Origin: PALSA-607 sp963825425
GTDB taxonomy: Bacteria > Actinomycetota > Actinomycetes > Acidothermales > Acidothermaceae
Length of the DNA: 64,000 nt
Assembly (NCBI GenBank): GCA_963825425.1
Contig: CAWGTF010000010.1
Location: 186,001-250,000, forward strand
Direction of reading: 5' to 3'
The translations under genes and the position numbers were made by a program. Shown piece after piece: positions 20,549 through 29,549 of the stretch (the stretch's first letter is position 1; each line of letters begins with the position of its first letter). A model generated the notes under the pieces. The model ran no database searches. It saw only the letters and a list, made by a program, of their open reading frames with translations, and was not told the origin of the DNA.

Positions 20549-21739
20549 TTGAATAACGACACAAAGCCGACGCTGGGCATCGGGATGATCGGCTACGCGT
20601 TCATGGGTGCAGCTCATTCACAAGCATGGCGGACGGCGGGTCGGGTCTACGACCTGCCGTTGTGCCCTGCGATGGTCACCGTGTGCGGGCGCAATCGGGC
20701 AGCTGTAGAGGCTGCTGCTGGTCGGCAGGGTTGGTCGTCGTTCGAGACCGACTGGAAGCATGTCGTCGGGCGCGACGACGTCGACCTCATCGACGTGTGC
20801 GTACCTGGCGACATGCACGCGGAGATTGCCGTCGCGGCGCTCGAGGCAGGCAAGCACGTGCTCTGTGAGAAGCCTCTTGGCAACACCGTCGCAGAAGCGG
20901 AGGCGATGGTGGCGGCAGCGAACGCGGCCGCACAACACGGCGTCCGGTCGATGGTGGGGTTCAACTACCGGCGGGTGCCGGCGCTTGCGCTCGCGCGGTC
21001 GATCGTGTCCTCAGGAAAGCTCGGCGTTATCAGACACGTCCGCGCCGTCTATCTGCAGGACTGGATCGTCGACCCGGCGTTTCCGCTCGTCTGGCGGTTG
21101 CAACGGAATCGGGCCGGCTCAGGTGCGCTCGGCGACATTGGCGCGCACATCATCGACCTCGCGCAGTTCATCGTCGGTGACCTGCTCGTCGGAGTCAGCG
21201 CGCTCAGTGAGACCTTCGTCAAGGAGCGGCCGTTGCCTGAGGAGTCGAGCGGCCTGTCCGCGACCGGCGGCAGCGCGCGCGGTGCTGTGACTGTCGACGA
21301 CGCTGTCCTGTTCATCGGCAGGTTCGCGAAGGGGGCGCTCGGATCTTTCGAGGCGACCAGATTCGCGAGCGGTCGCAAGAACGCCATGCGCATCGAGATC
21401 AACGGCTCGGAAGGCAGCCTCGCGTTCGATTTCGAATCGATGAACGAGTTGTTGTTCTACGACCACACGGAGAATCCGGAGCTCGGTGGGTTCCGGCGGA
21501 TTCTCGTGACCGAGCCAGGGCATCCGTATCTTTCGGCCTGGTGGCCGCCTGGTCACCTGCTTGGCTACGAGCACAGCTTCACCCACGAAGTCCGTGATCT
21601 CGTCGAAGCGATCGGCCTGGGTCAGGACCCCAGCCCGTCATTCGCCGACGGCCTTCAGGTGCAGCACGTGCTCGCTGCCGTGGAACAGAGTGCCGGTGCG
21701 GGGTCGGGCTGGCAGCCCATCCCCGCGCCGGTGCCCTGA
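20549..21739 (+). CDS. Gfo/Idh/MocA-family NAD(P)-dependent oxidoreductase
   Basis: 396 aa. Rossmann start LGIGMIGYAFMGAAHSQAW, DLIDVCVPGDMHAEIAVAAL, then the catalytic-region motif VLCEKPLGNTVAEAEAM with the EKP lysine, and GDIGAHIIDLAQF in the C-terminal domain. The family oxidises sugars, inositols or sugar derivatives. TTG at 20549 is used as start because no ATG or GTG lies before the Rossmann motif. It follows the binding-protein gene by 53 bp and probably acts on the imported sugar. Intact. Confidence 0.92.
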   Translation: MNNDTKPTLGIGMIGYAFMGAAHSQAWRTAGRVYDLPLCPAMVTVCGRNRAAVEAAAGRQGWSSFETDWKHVVGRDDVDLIDVCVPGDMHAEIAVAALEAGKHVLCEKPLGNTVAEAEAMVAAANAAAQHGVRSMVGFNYRRVPALALARSIVSSGKLGVIRHVRAVYLQDWIVDPAFPLVWRLQRNRAGSGALGDIGAHIIDLAQFIVGDLLVGVSALSETFVKERPLPEESSGLSATGGSARGAVTVDDAVLFIGRFAKGALGSFEATRFASGRKNAMRIEINGSEGSLAFDFESMNELLFYDHTENPELGGFRRILVTEPGHPYLSAWWPPGHLLGYEHSFTHEVRDLVEAIGLGQDPSPSFADGLQVQHVLAAVEQSAGAGSGWQPIPAPVP

Positions 21740-21806
21740 CCTCAGATCCGCCAAAGAAGTCGCACCGGCCAACTACCGATCGCCTGATACTCGGAGGAGT
21801 GCACAC

Positions 21807-22823
21807 ATGGCCAGGCCCGTCACGTTGTTCACCGGCCAATGGGCCGATCTGCCGTTCGAAGAGATGTGCAGGCTCGCATCGGGCTGGGGTTACGACGGCC
21901 TCGAGATTGCCTGCTGGGGTGACCACTTCGAAGTCGACAAAGCCGTCGATCCGGCCTCCGGCGACGCGTACATCGAGGGCCGGCTCGAGGTTTTGGAGAA
22001 GTACAACCTGAAGGTCTGGGCGATCTCGAACCATCTCGTCGGGCAGGCAGTCTGCGACCATCCGATCGACGAGCGCCATCAAGGCATCTTGCCCAAGCGC
22101 ATATGGGGAGATGGTGAACCCGAGGGGGTGCGGCGTCGGGCCGCTGAGGAGATGAAGGACACCGCGCGAGCGGCGGCCAGGCTCGGCGTCCGGACCGTCA
22201 TAGGTTTCACCGGTTCGTCGATCTGGCACACGGTCGCGATGTTTCCGCCGGTGCCGCCAGCGATGATCGAGCGCGGCTATCAGGACTTCGCCGATCGCTG
22301 GAATCCGATCCTCGACGTGTACGACGAGGTCGGGGTTCGGTTCGCCCATGAAGTGCACCCGAGCGAGATCGCCTACGACTACTGGACGACGGTGCGCACG
22401 CTCGAAGCGATCGGGCATCGGCCGGCGTTCGGACTGAACTTCGACCCCAGCCACTTCGTGTGGCAGGACCTCGACCCGGTCGGCTTCCTCTCCGACTTCC
22501 GCGACCGGATCTACCACGTCGACTGCAAAGAGTCCGTCAAGCAGTTCAACGGACGCAACGGGCGGCTTGGCTCGCACCTGGCGTGGGCCGACCCGAGGCG
22601 CGGATGGGACTTTGTGTCGACAGGTCACGGCGACGTCCCCTGGGAGCCGATCTTCCGGATGCTCAACGCGATCGGCTACGACGGACCGATCAGCGTCGAG
22701 TGGGAGGACGCCGGCATGGACCGCTTGGTTGGCGGTCCTGACGCGCTGGCGTTCATCCGGAAGCTGACGCAGATCGAGCCACCGAAGGCTGCCTTTGACG
22801 CGGCCTTCAGTTCACAGAGCTGA
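21807..22823 (+). CDS. Sugar phosphate isomerase/epimerase (xylose-isomerase-like TIM barrel)
   Basis: 338-aa AP-endonuclease-2/xylose-isomerase-like barrel. Metal and substrate residues expected for the family are visible in HEVHPSEIAYDYWT, GLNFDPSHFVWQ, DRIYHVDCKE, GHGDVPW and ISVEWEDAGMDR. ATG 21807 behind GGAGGA is the start. With the preceding dehydrogenase it forms a pair often seen in inositol or rare-sugar breakdown. Last gene of the sugar operon. Confidence 0.9.
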   Translation: MARPVTLFTGQWADLPFEEMCRLASGWGYDGLEIACWGDHFEVDKAVDPASGDAYIEGRLEVLEKYNLKVWAISNHLVGQAVCDHPIDERHQGILPKRIWGDGEPEGVRRRAAEEMKDTARAAARLGVRTVIGFTGSSIWHTVAMFPPVPPAMIERGYQDFADRWNPILDVYDEVGVRFAHEVHPSEIAYDYWTTVRTLEAIGHRPAFGLNFDPSHFVWQDLDPVGFLSDFRDRIYHVDCKESVKQFNGRNGRLGSHLAWADPRRGWDFVSTGHGDVPWEPIFRMLNAIGYDGPISVEWEDAGMDRLVGGPDALAFIRKLTQIEPPKAAFDAAFSSQS

Positions 22824-22831
22824 CGACCGGC

Positions 22832-22948
22832 CCCGCTCGCTGCGCTCGGTACCCCGGGTCGGATTCGAACCGACACTGCCCACGGTGCGGTTCTCATCCG
22901 TCCCGCTCGCTGCGCTCGGTACCCCGGGTCGGATTCGAACCGACACTG
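22832..22948. repeat. 47-bp direct repeat duplicating the tRNA 3' half
   Basis: Positions 22832-22878 are repeated identically at 22902-22948, offset 70 bp. The second copy is the T-arm, acceptor 3' strand and 3' trailer of the minus-strand tRNA. The first copy is an orphan 3' half, followed by unrelated sequence instead of an anticodon arm. A direct repeat covering a tRNA 3' end is the shape left by site-specific integration, but no integrase or element is present here. Confidence 0.85.
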
Positions 22949-22992
22949 GATGGTGTTTGAGACCATTGCCTCTGCCGTTGGGCTACCGGGGC
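22920..22992 (-). tRNA. tRNA with anticodon CAA (leucine by code), short variable arm
   Basis: 73-nt cloverleaf. Acceptor GCCCCGG pairs with CCGGGGT (one G-U), D-arm GCCC/AGGC has one mismatch, anticodon stem ATGGT/ACCAT has loop CTCAAAC giving anticodon CAA (22957-22959), T-stem GTCGG/CCGAC has loop TTCGAAT, and the discriminator is A73. CCA is not encoded (the genome reads CCG). CAA reads the leucine codon UUG. The variable region is only five bases, whereas bacterial tRNA-Leu normally has a long variable arm, so the amino-acid identity is not certain. Confidence 0.8.
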
Positions 22993-23047
22993 TGCCGCCG
23001 GCTTCCCGGCAAGGCTTGCAGTGCGCGGGTCAATCTATCGTTCCGGA

Positions 23048-23053
23048 TAGGCT
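23048..23053 (+). promoter_or_regulatory. Leaderless -10 box for pdtaR (TAGGCT)
   Basis: TAGGCT is at -12 to -7 of GTG 23060. No ribosome-binding site intervenes. Confidence 0.6.
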
Positions 23054-23059
23054 GCCGGT

Positions 23060-23797
23060 GTGCGGGAGGACCACGTGGGGGGCAAGCAGGTGCCCACGCC
23101 GGCCGACATCGCGAAGGTCCGCCAATCGCCGTCCCGCCCAGGCCTGCGGTCGAGCGCGGATGAAGGGCAGCCCACGCCGCCCACCCGGTCCCGGGTTGTC
23201 ATCGCCGAAGACGAAGCCCTGATCCGGCTTGATCTCAAGGAGACCCTCGACGAGCTCGGCTACGAGGTCGTCGGTGAGGCAGGCGACGGTGAACAGGCGG
23301 TCGCGCTTGCCCGAGAACTGCGCCCCGATCTCGTGATCCTCGACGTCAAGATGCCGGTGCTCGACGGCATCAGTGCCGCTCAGCGAATCGCGGCCGCGCG
23401 GATCGCGCCGGTCGTCATCCTGACGGCGTTCTCCCAGCGAGATCTGGTCGAGCGGGCGCGTGACGCCGGGGCGATGGCCTATCTCGTCAAACCTTTCAGC
23501 TCCACCGACCTGATGCCGGCGATCGAGATGGCCGTCAGCCGGTACGCCGAGGCGGCCGCGCTCGGTGCAGAGGTCTCGAATCTGACCGAGCAGTTGGCGA
23601 CCCGCAAAGTGCTCGATCGTGCCAAGGGCATCCTCCAGGCAACGCGGCAGCTCAGTGAACCGGAAGCGTTCCGCTGGATTCAGCAGTCCGCCATGGACCA
23701 ACGCGTCTCGATGCGCGTGGTTGCGGACGCCGTGATCGCTTCAGCGAGTTCGTCGGCAGCGCCTGAGACGGCGTCCGGAGACGCCGGCGGCGCCTGA
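23060..23797 (+). CDS. pdtaR: ANTAR-domain response regulator (PdtaR-like)
   Basis: 245 aa. The receiver domain has acidic residues in VVIAEDEAL, phospho-Asp in LVILDVKMP and Lys in YLVKPFS. A coiled linker leads to an ANTAR RNA-binding domain (DRAKGILQATRQLSEPEAFRWIQQSAM). Family members control genes by binding nascent RNA hairpins and preventing termination. GTG 23060 gives an extra N-terminal segment of about 40 residues before the receiver; an internal start is possible. The C-terminus runs into a tandem repeat that supplies the stop codon. The cognate kinase is not in the window. Confidence 0.93.
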   Translation: MREDHVGGKQVPTPADIAKVRQSPSRPGLRSSADEGQPTPPTRSRVVIAEDEALIRLDLKETLDELGYEVVGEAGDGEQAVALARELRPDLVILDVKMPVLDGISAAQRIAAARIAPVVILTAFSQRDLVERARDAGAMAYLVKPFSSTDLMPAIEMAVSRYAEAAALGAEVSNLTEQLATRKVLDRAKGILQATRQLSEPEAFRWIQQSAMDQRVSMRVVADAVIASASSSAAPETASGDAGGA

Positions 23798-23823
23798 GAC
23801 GGCGTCGCGGAGACGCCGACGGC
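23761..23823 (+). repeat. 31/32-bp tandem repeat with hairpins at the pdtaR end
   Basis: GCCTGAGACGGCGTC opens both units (23761-23791 and 23792-23823). The units differ only by an added base in the loop and a C/G to A change near the end. Each forms a 6-bp GGCGTC/GACGCC hairpin (23770-23785 and 23801-23817). The first copy is read as protein in a frame without a stop; the second supplies the TGA at 23795. Either a recent duplication or a paired hairpin with a role in RNA ending. Confidence 0.8.
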
Positions 23824-23850
23824 GCCCTTCCACCGATTCGGCCATAACAT

Positions 23851-23893
23851 ACCAAATCGCCATATCGCGGTCACCATTGGAATAAGATTTGGT
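23851..23893 (+). promoter_or_regulatory. 8-bp inverted repeat upstream of livJ
   Basis: ACCAAATC (23851-23858) and GATTTGGT (23886-23893) are exact inverted repeats separated by 27 bp, in an AT-rich island unlike its surroundings. It could be an operator for the amino-acid importer or part of its promoter region; the sequence does not decide. Confidence 0.4.
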
Positions 23894-24021
23894 TACGACC
23901 GCAACTAATAGGCAGCAGGATTTATCAACAGGCGCCAGGTCGGCTACTGTCCCACGCAGTCATCAGCACGCGCGGCACCTGTCCGCGCGCTCTATTCGTT
24001 CTATTCGTTGGAGGCACCTCG

Positions 24022-25236
24022 GTGCGGAAAAATGTCCTCACGACAGTTGTGACAGCTGGCGCTATCGGTGCGATGGTTCTGGCCGGCTGCTCGAGCAGCA
24101 AGAAGACGACTGGTGCTCTCGGCGGATCCTCGTCGGCCGCCGCGTCCGCGTCCGCCGGCGGCGGCTCGTGCAACGGCACCGGTACGACGTACAAGATCGG
24201 CTACCAGGGCCCGCTCACGGGCGACAACAAGCAGCTCGGTATCAACATGATCAATGCCGTCAACCTTGCGGTGGACGAGGCCAACGCGGCGAAGAACCTG
24301 TGCTTCCAGCTTGCGGTTCTCCAGTCCGACGACGGTGGTACCCCGGCTGGCGCCCCTGCCGCTGAGGCCGCTCTCGAGCAGGACACTGCGGTTGTCGGTG
24401 TTATCGGCCCGGCATTCTCCGGCGCCACCGCAGCCGTGGGCGCCAAGTACGCGGCAGCGAACCTCGCGTTGATCAGCCCGTCGGCCACGAACGCGACGCT
24501 GACCAGCCAGGGCTTCACGACGTTCCACCGCATCGTTCCGACCGACGGCGTCGAGGGCAAAGCAACCGCTGACTACCTCGCCACCAAGTTCAAGAGCGTC
24601 TTCGTCGTCGACGACACGTCGACCTACGGTGCCGGCGTCGCCGGGGTGGTTGCGACCGAACTGAAGGCCAAGGGCATCAAGGTCGACACCCAGTCGATCG
24701 CACCGACCACGGACTACAGCGCGGTTGCGACGAAGGTCGCCGGATCCAGTGACGACGCCATGTACTACGGCGGCTACGACGCCCAGGCCGGCTTGCTGGC
24801 CAAGGCGCTCCAGGCTGCTTCGTACAAGGGCTTCGAGATCTCCGGCAACGGTGGAAAGTCCAGCGTGTTCACGTCAACGGCCGGCGCAGCCGGCGACGGG
24901 TACTACTTCGCTTGTGGCTGCCTTGACGCGACGACGGCACCGTCCGCCGCTGCCTTCAACAAGGCGTACACGGCGAAGTTCAACACCCCGCCGTCGACCT
25001 ACTCGCCGGAGGCGTTCGACGCCACGAATGCGATGATCTCGGCCATTTCGGCAGCGCAGAAGGCTGGCGCTGTGACCCGGGCAGCAGTCGAGACGGCGGT
25101 CAACGCTTTGGACTACACCGGCATCACGACGACGGTGAAGTTCACTCCGACCGGCGAGGTCGCCCAGGCGACGGTCAACCTGTACGAGCAGAAGGCCGGC
25201 GCCATCGTCCTTCTGGGTGACATCACCAAGCAGTAG
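24022..25236 (+). CDS. livJ: Branched-chain amino-acid-type ABC substrate-binding lipoprotein
   Basis: 404 aa, type I periplasmic-binding fold. Lipoprotein signal with lipobox LAGC, then a Ser/Ala/Gly linker. The ligand domain starts at YKIGYQGPLTGDNKQLG, with VVGVIGPAFSGATAAV, LISPSATN and FHRIVPTD, as in leucine/isoleucine/valine-binding proteins. GTG 24022 follows GGAGG. Clean frame, and followed by a strong terminator-like hairpin, so it is probably made in excess over the membrane parts. The exact amino acid is not certain. Confidence 0.93.
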   Translation: MRKNVLTTVVTAGAIGAMVLAGCSSSKKTTGALGGSSSAAASASAGGGSCNGTGTTYKIGYQGPLTGDNKQLGINMINAVNLAVDEANAAKNLCFQLAVLQSDDGGTPAGAPAAEAALEQDTAVVGVIGPAFSGATAAVGAKYAAANLALISPSATNATLTSQGFTTFHRIVPTDGVEGKATADYLATKFKSVFVVDDTSTYGAGVAGVVATELKAKGIKVDTQSIAPTTDYSAVATKVAGSSDDAMYYGGYDAQAGLLAKALQAASYKGFEISGNGGKSSVFTSTAGAAGDGYYFACGCLDATTAPSAAAFNKAYTAKFNTPPSTYSPEAFDATNAMISAISAAQKAGAVTRAAVETAVNALDYTGITTTVKFTPTGEVAQATVNLYEQKAGAIVLLGDITKQ

Positions 25237-25268
25237 TCAGGCGCGATCCGCGCATCGGCGCATTGACG

Positions 25269-25304
25269 GCGCCCCGGTATCCGGCTCATCGGATGCCGGG
25301 GCGC
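25269..25304 (+). terminator. Strong hairpin after livJ
   Basis: A 15-bp stem, GCGCCCCGGTATCCG with CGGATGCCGGGGCGC (one G-T pair), closes a 6-nt loop. There is no T run, as is common for actinobacterial terminators. It may partly end transcription so that the binding protein exceeds the permeases. Confidence 0.75.
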
Positions 25305-25371
25305 TGTCGGTCAGCTTGACGGCTGTTGCACACTGTCTCCGCAGCGATGCTCCGCCGGAGGGATACCAGGC

Positions 25372-26305
25372 ATGACCCAGTTCTTCGACTACTTGATCCT
25401 CGGACTGACCCGCGGATCGATGTACGCGCTGATCGCGCTGGGCTACACCTTGGTCTACGGGGTCCTGCAACTGATCAACTTCGCGCACAGCGAGGTCTTC
25501 ATGTCGGGGGCCTTCGGCAGCTACATCGTCGTCCACCTCATCGTCGGCAACGGCGGAGGCACGGCGTCCTGGGAAGTCCCGTTCGTCATCGTCATCGGGA
25601 TGCTCACGGGCGCGCTGACTGCCGCCGGGATCGCGTGGACCCTCGAGCGGGTCGCCTACCGGCCGCTGCGAAGACGGGGCGCGCCGAAGCTCGCGTTCCT
25701 GATCGGCGCCATCGGTGCGTCCTTCTTCCTGTCCACCTTGGCGAGCAAGTTATTCAACAGCCAAACCACAAACCAGTTTCCGCTGTTCTTCGACCACAAC
25801 ACGACGTTGTTCATCATCGATCACGCGCACGTCAAGGTCCTGCAAGTCGTCATCATCGTTTCGGCGATCGTGATGATGGTGTTCCTCGACCGGCTGGTGA
25901 GGCTCACCAAGCTCGGCCGGAGCATTCGCGCGGTGTCCGAGGACGCGCCGACCGCGGCGCTTATGGGCATCGACATCGACAAGACCATCTCGCGCACGTT
26001 CCTCATCGGCGGCTTGCTCGGCGGCGCGGCCGGCTTCCTGTTCGGTCTCAACTTCAGTTTTGCCTACAACATGGGCTTCGCGCCCGGCGTGAAGGCGTTC
26101 GCGGCTGCGGTTCTCGGCGGGATCGGCAACATTCGCGGTGCCATGATCGGCGGCATGCTGCTCGGTGTCGTCGAAAACCTGGTGCTGCTCATCCCCGGGT
26201 TCGACGCGAGCTGGACTGATGTCGTGGCGTTCATCGTGCTGATCGGCGTGCTGATGTTCCGGCCGACCGGCCTTCTCGGCGAGCGGGTTGGGACGGTCGG
26301 CATGA
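25372..26305 (+). CDS. livH: Branched-chain amino-acid ABC permease LivH (stop hidden by a frame break)
   Basis: Membrane permease opening MTQFFDYLILGLTRGSMYALIALGYTLVYG, with the LivH loop GRSIRAVSEDAPTAALMGI and AAAVLGGIGNIRGAMIGGMLLG. As written, the frame has no stop and runs on into LivM. Dropping one base near 26290 gives the ending LLGERLGRSA and a TGA at 26303-26305 overlapping the LivM ATG (ATGA), the usual arrangement. The stop coordinate is therefore inferred. The first 300 residues are intact. Confidence 0.9.
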
Positions 26306-28631
26306 CCGACGTACCAGTACAGAGCGTCGCGGCCCCGCGCGCCGTCGTCCGCGCACCCTCGCGACGCAGCATTCTGCTCAAGCGCCTCCTGGCGTGCCTG
26401 GCCGGTGGCGTGGTGCTGGCCATGATGGTCGGGCTCCCAGGAAGGCACGCAGGCCGACTACGGCTACGGGTTCCACCGGTCGGTTCTCGAGCCGCGGATC
26501 TTCGTCTTCCTCGCCATCGGCGTCCTGATGTTCTTTGCCATCACGTACTGGCCGGCCATCGTTCCCTACCTGACCCGCCCAGGCTTCTGGCCGCTGCTCT
26601 CCGGTGCTCTCGCGGTGCTCGCCGCCATCACGCTGATGCACTGGTACGACCCGGTTGGTGGCGGGAAGTTCTCGTCGACTGCAGCCGCCGTGAGCCACAC
26701 GAGCGGCATCTCGCCCATCGCGAGCGCGTTCTTCGGTTGGCTGGCCTGGAGCCAGATCATTGCGATCGTCGTCGCCGGTGCGGCATCGCCATCATCGTGG
26801 AGTTGCGCTGGCTCGCGGTCGGGGTCGCCGCCGCCGCCATCGTTGCGGCAGTCGATCGGCTACTTGGCACATCAGGAGGTCGTCGAGCTCGGGGCGGCCG
26901 AAGGTCGACCACTCGCTCGGCTACGCGGCGGCGATCGTCGGCTACCTCGTGATTGCCGGTGCGATGCTCGCCTCGGCCACCACCAAGGCGGAGCAGGCGC
27001 AGACCAAGGAGTTCGTCGGTCGCATCCTCGGGTTCCGTCCCGGGCTGCCGCTGGTGTTGCTCGGTGCGGTGCTCACGTTGCTTGCCTTCCTCGACGCGCG
27101 TTGGTTCTCGCCGGGGAGCAAGAACACCACGCTGTCAGCGAACCCACAGCTTGTTCGCGGGCAGCGGCCTCACGTCGATTGCGTACTCACTACCTCGGCT
27201 GGCTGAGCTGGGTGCTGTTTGCGTTGGCAGCGGTGTCCGCCGCGGCTGCCGCCTGGATGCGCAGTCGACGAATCGGCTGGGTAGCGGCGGCGGTCGGCGT
27301 TGTCGCGTTCGATCATCACGCTGGTGACGCTGTTCGACATCAGCAAGTTCGGCGCGCACGACAAGGTCGATAGCGCCACCGGGCCTTGGCAAAACCTCGG
27401 CTCCGGCGGCTGGATGGCGTGCGCCGGCCTGTTCCTCCTCGGTGCCGCAGGCTACGTCGCGGCGACCGCGCCGCGCGAAGGTGATGCCGTCGACGCGTAC
27501 GCCACGTCCGATGTGGTTGGTGGCACCGCCAAAGCGGGTGCGCCGTCGCGCTGTGGGTTATCTCAGTGCGCCAGGTGCGGCCCGCTCGGCACTTCTCATC
27601 GCGGTCGCAGTTGCGTTGTTCTACCCGCCGACCGCGACGCCGTTCTGGCAAGAGGTCGTCGTGTCCGAGATCGGCATTTCGATGCTGCTCGCGGTCGGCC
27701 TCAACGTCGTCGTCGGCTGGGCCGGTCTGCTCGACCTCGGCTTCATCGCGTTCTACGCGATCGGCTCCTACACGACGGCGTACCTCGTCGGTTCGCTGCC
27801 CGTGAAGCCGCCGCACTGGCTGCACATGACGCCGCTGTTGACGATCCCGTTCGCGATCGTCGTCTGTTTGCTTGCCGGCTTGGCGCTTCGGCGCGCCCAC
27901 GCTGCGTTTGCGCGGCGACTACCTCGCGATCGTGACGCTCGGCTTCGGCGAGATCATCCACCTCGCGGCGGTCAACTCGCGAGGGCATCACCAACGGCAG
28001 TGAGGGACTCACGAACGACACCGCGCGCCATGTGAAGTCGGTGCCCAACCCGTCGATTCACATCGGGCCCATGCACATGCGAAATGGGGGCTCAACCAGC
28101 TGCAGTACTGGTACTTACTGCTGATCTTTCTTGTCGTCATCATCTTGGCGTTCCGCCGGCTCGAACAGTCGCGGCTCGGTCGTGCGTGGGCAGCCGTGCG
28201 CGAGGACGAGGTTGCGGCGCAGGCGACCGGCATCAACACGATCAAGGTAAAGCTGGCCGCGTTCGCGATCGGTGCGTCGACGTCCGGTGTCGCGGGTGTG
28301 TTCTTCGCGAGTCAGATCGGGTCGATCACGCCCGACAACTTCGTGCTTGAACAACTCGATTCTGATCGTGGCGTACGTCGTCTTCGGCGGCATGGGGTCG
28401 TTGCAGGGCGCGATGGCCGGTGCGGCGATGCTGACCTGGCTGCCGGAGTTCTTGAAGTACCAGGTACCGCCCGCTGACAAGCTGATGTGGATCGGCGCCG
28501 TCGTCCTGCTGATGATGATCTTCCGCCCAGCCGGCCTCATACCGGCGAGACGGCGCAAGGCCGAGTTGTCCGGCCTCGATGCTCCATCGAGCGCCGAGAC
28601 CGTCGCCGTGGCCGCGTCGGAAGGGTTGTGA
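26302..28631 (+). CDS. livM: Branched-chain amino-acid ABC permease LivM with long N-terminal membrane extension (about twelve frame breaks)
   Basis: The C-terminal part is a LivM core: SMLLAVGLNVVVGWAGLLDLGF, RGDYLAIVTLGFGEIIH, GITNGSEGLTN, RLGRAWAAVREDEVAAQATG and VFGGMGSLQGAMAGA. About 420 codons precede the core and contain roughly ten hydrophobic segments. Breaks lie near 26446, 26778, 26866, 26917, 27148, 27184, 27307, 27553, 27889, 27978, 28080 and 28359. Ten fit one extra base; those near 26778 and 28080 fit a missing base or two extra. It is the most damaged gene here together with gltB. Start ATG 26302 is inferred from the ATGA overlap with livH. Confidence 0.85.
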
Positions 28632-28638
28632 GGACACG

Positions 28639-29549
28639 ATGACGGCCATCGACACCGCAGCTCGCGTTCGGCAGCAGACGACATCGTCTTCGACGTCGAC
28701 CGTGTCACGCTTGCGCTTCGGCGGAGTGACCAGCCTCAACGCGGTTTCGCTGCAGATGCACCGAGGCGAGATCCTCGCAGTGATCGGACCGAACGGCGCC
28801 GGCAAGACATCACTGTTCAATTCGCTGACGGGCGTCTACACGCCCGCAGGAAGGCTCGATCTTGCTGTCCGGCCGCGTCGGGGACCCGCTGGTCAGCGTG
28901 CTTGGTATGCCAACCCACAAGGTGAATCACCTCGGCGTGGCGCGAACGTTCCAGAACATCCGGCTCTTCCCGGCGTTGACTGCATTGGAGAACGTCAAGG
29001 TCGGCGTCGAGACGCGACAGAAGTCCGGCCCGGTCGCGGCGATGCTCGGCATGCCGTGGCAGCGGCGTGAAGAGCGCGAGAGCACCGCACGGCGCGTACG
29101 CGCTGCTGCGGCGGGTGGATCTAGCCGAGCGAGCCAACGACATCGCATCGTCGCTAGCGTACGGCGAGCAGCGGCGGCTCGAGATCGCGCGCGCGCTCGG
29201 AACCAGCCCCGGTGTCATCCTCCTCGACGAGCCCGCTGCCGGTACCAACCCGGCGGAGAAGCGCGAGCTGGCAGACCTGATCAAGAGCATCAACGTCGAC
29301 GACGGCATCGGAGTCCTGCTCATCGAGCACGACATGAAGCTGGTGATGTCGGTCGCCGACCGCATCGTGGTGCTCAACTTCGGGCAGAAGATCGCGGAGG
29401 GTACACCCGAGCAGATTCAGCGGGATCCTGCCGTGGTCGCCGCATATCTTGGGACGTCGACCGAACAGGCCAAGGATCAGGCCGCGCATCAACCCGAGGT
29501 ACAACTGATCGAGATCGATACAGAGGAACCGGAAGGTGAGCGCCCATGA
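28639..29549 (+). CDS. livG: Branched-chain amino-acid ABC ATPase LivG (frame breaks)
   Basis: ATP-binding subunit. Walker A is GPNGAGKTSLFNSLTG, the LivG-specific region reads GVARTFQNIRLFPALTALENV, the signature stretch is SSLAYGEQRRLEIARAL, Walker B is VILLDEPAAGTNP, and the switch His is in LIEHDMKLVM. Breaks are near 28676, 28712, 28845 and 29090. ATG 28639 behind GAGGAC is the start. The stop overlaps livF by ATGA. A C-terminal extension of about 30 acidic residues follows the usual LivG end. Confidence 0.92.

Noticed and set aside
22795..23163. A plus-strand open frame containing RVGFEPT and GRIRTDT
   Set aside because: These peptides are the translation of the tRNA T-arm and its duplicated copy read on the opposite strand, a familiar annotation artefact. 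The frame also overlaps the start of pdtaR.
23761..23823. Paired hairpins as an ANTAR-antiterminator target
   Set aside because: Known ANTAR targets need two stems with six-base loops carrying fixed A and G. These loops are four and five bases, so I did not annotate it as such.
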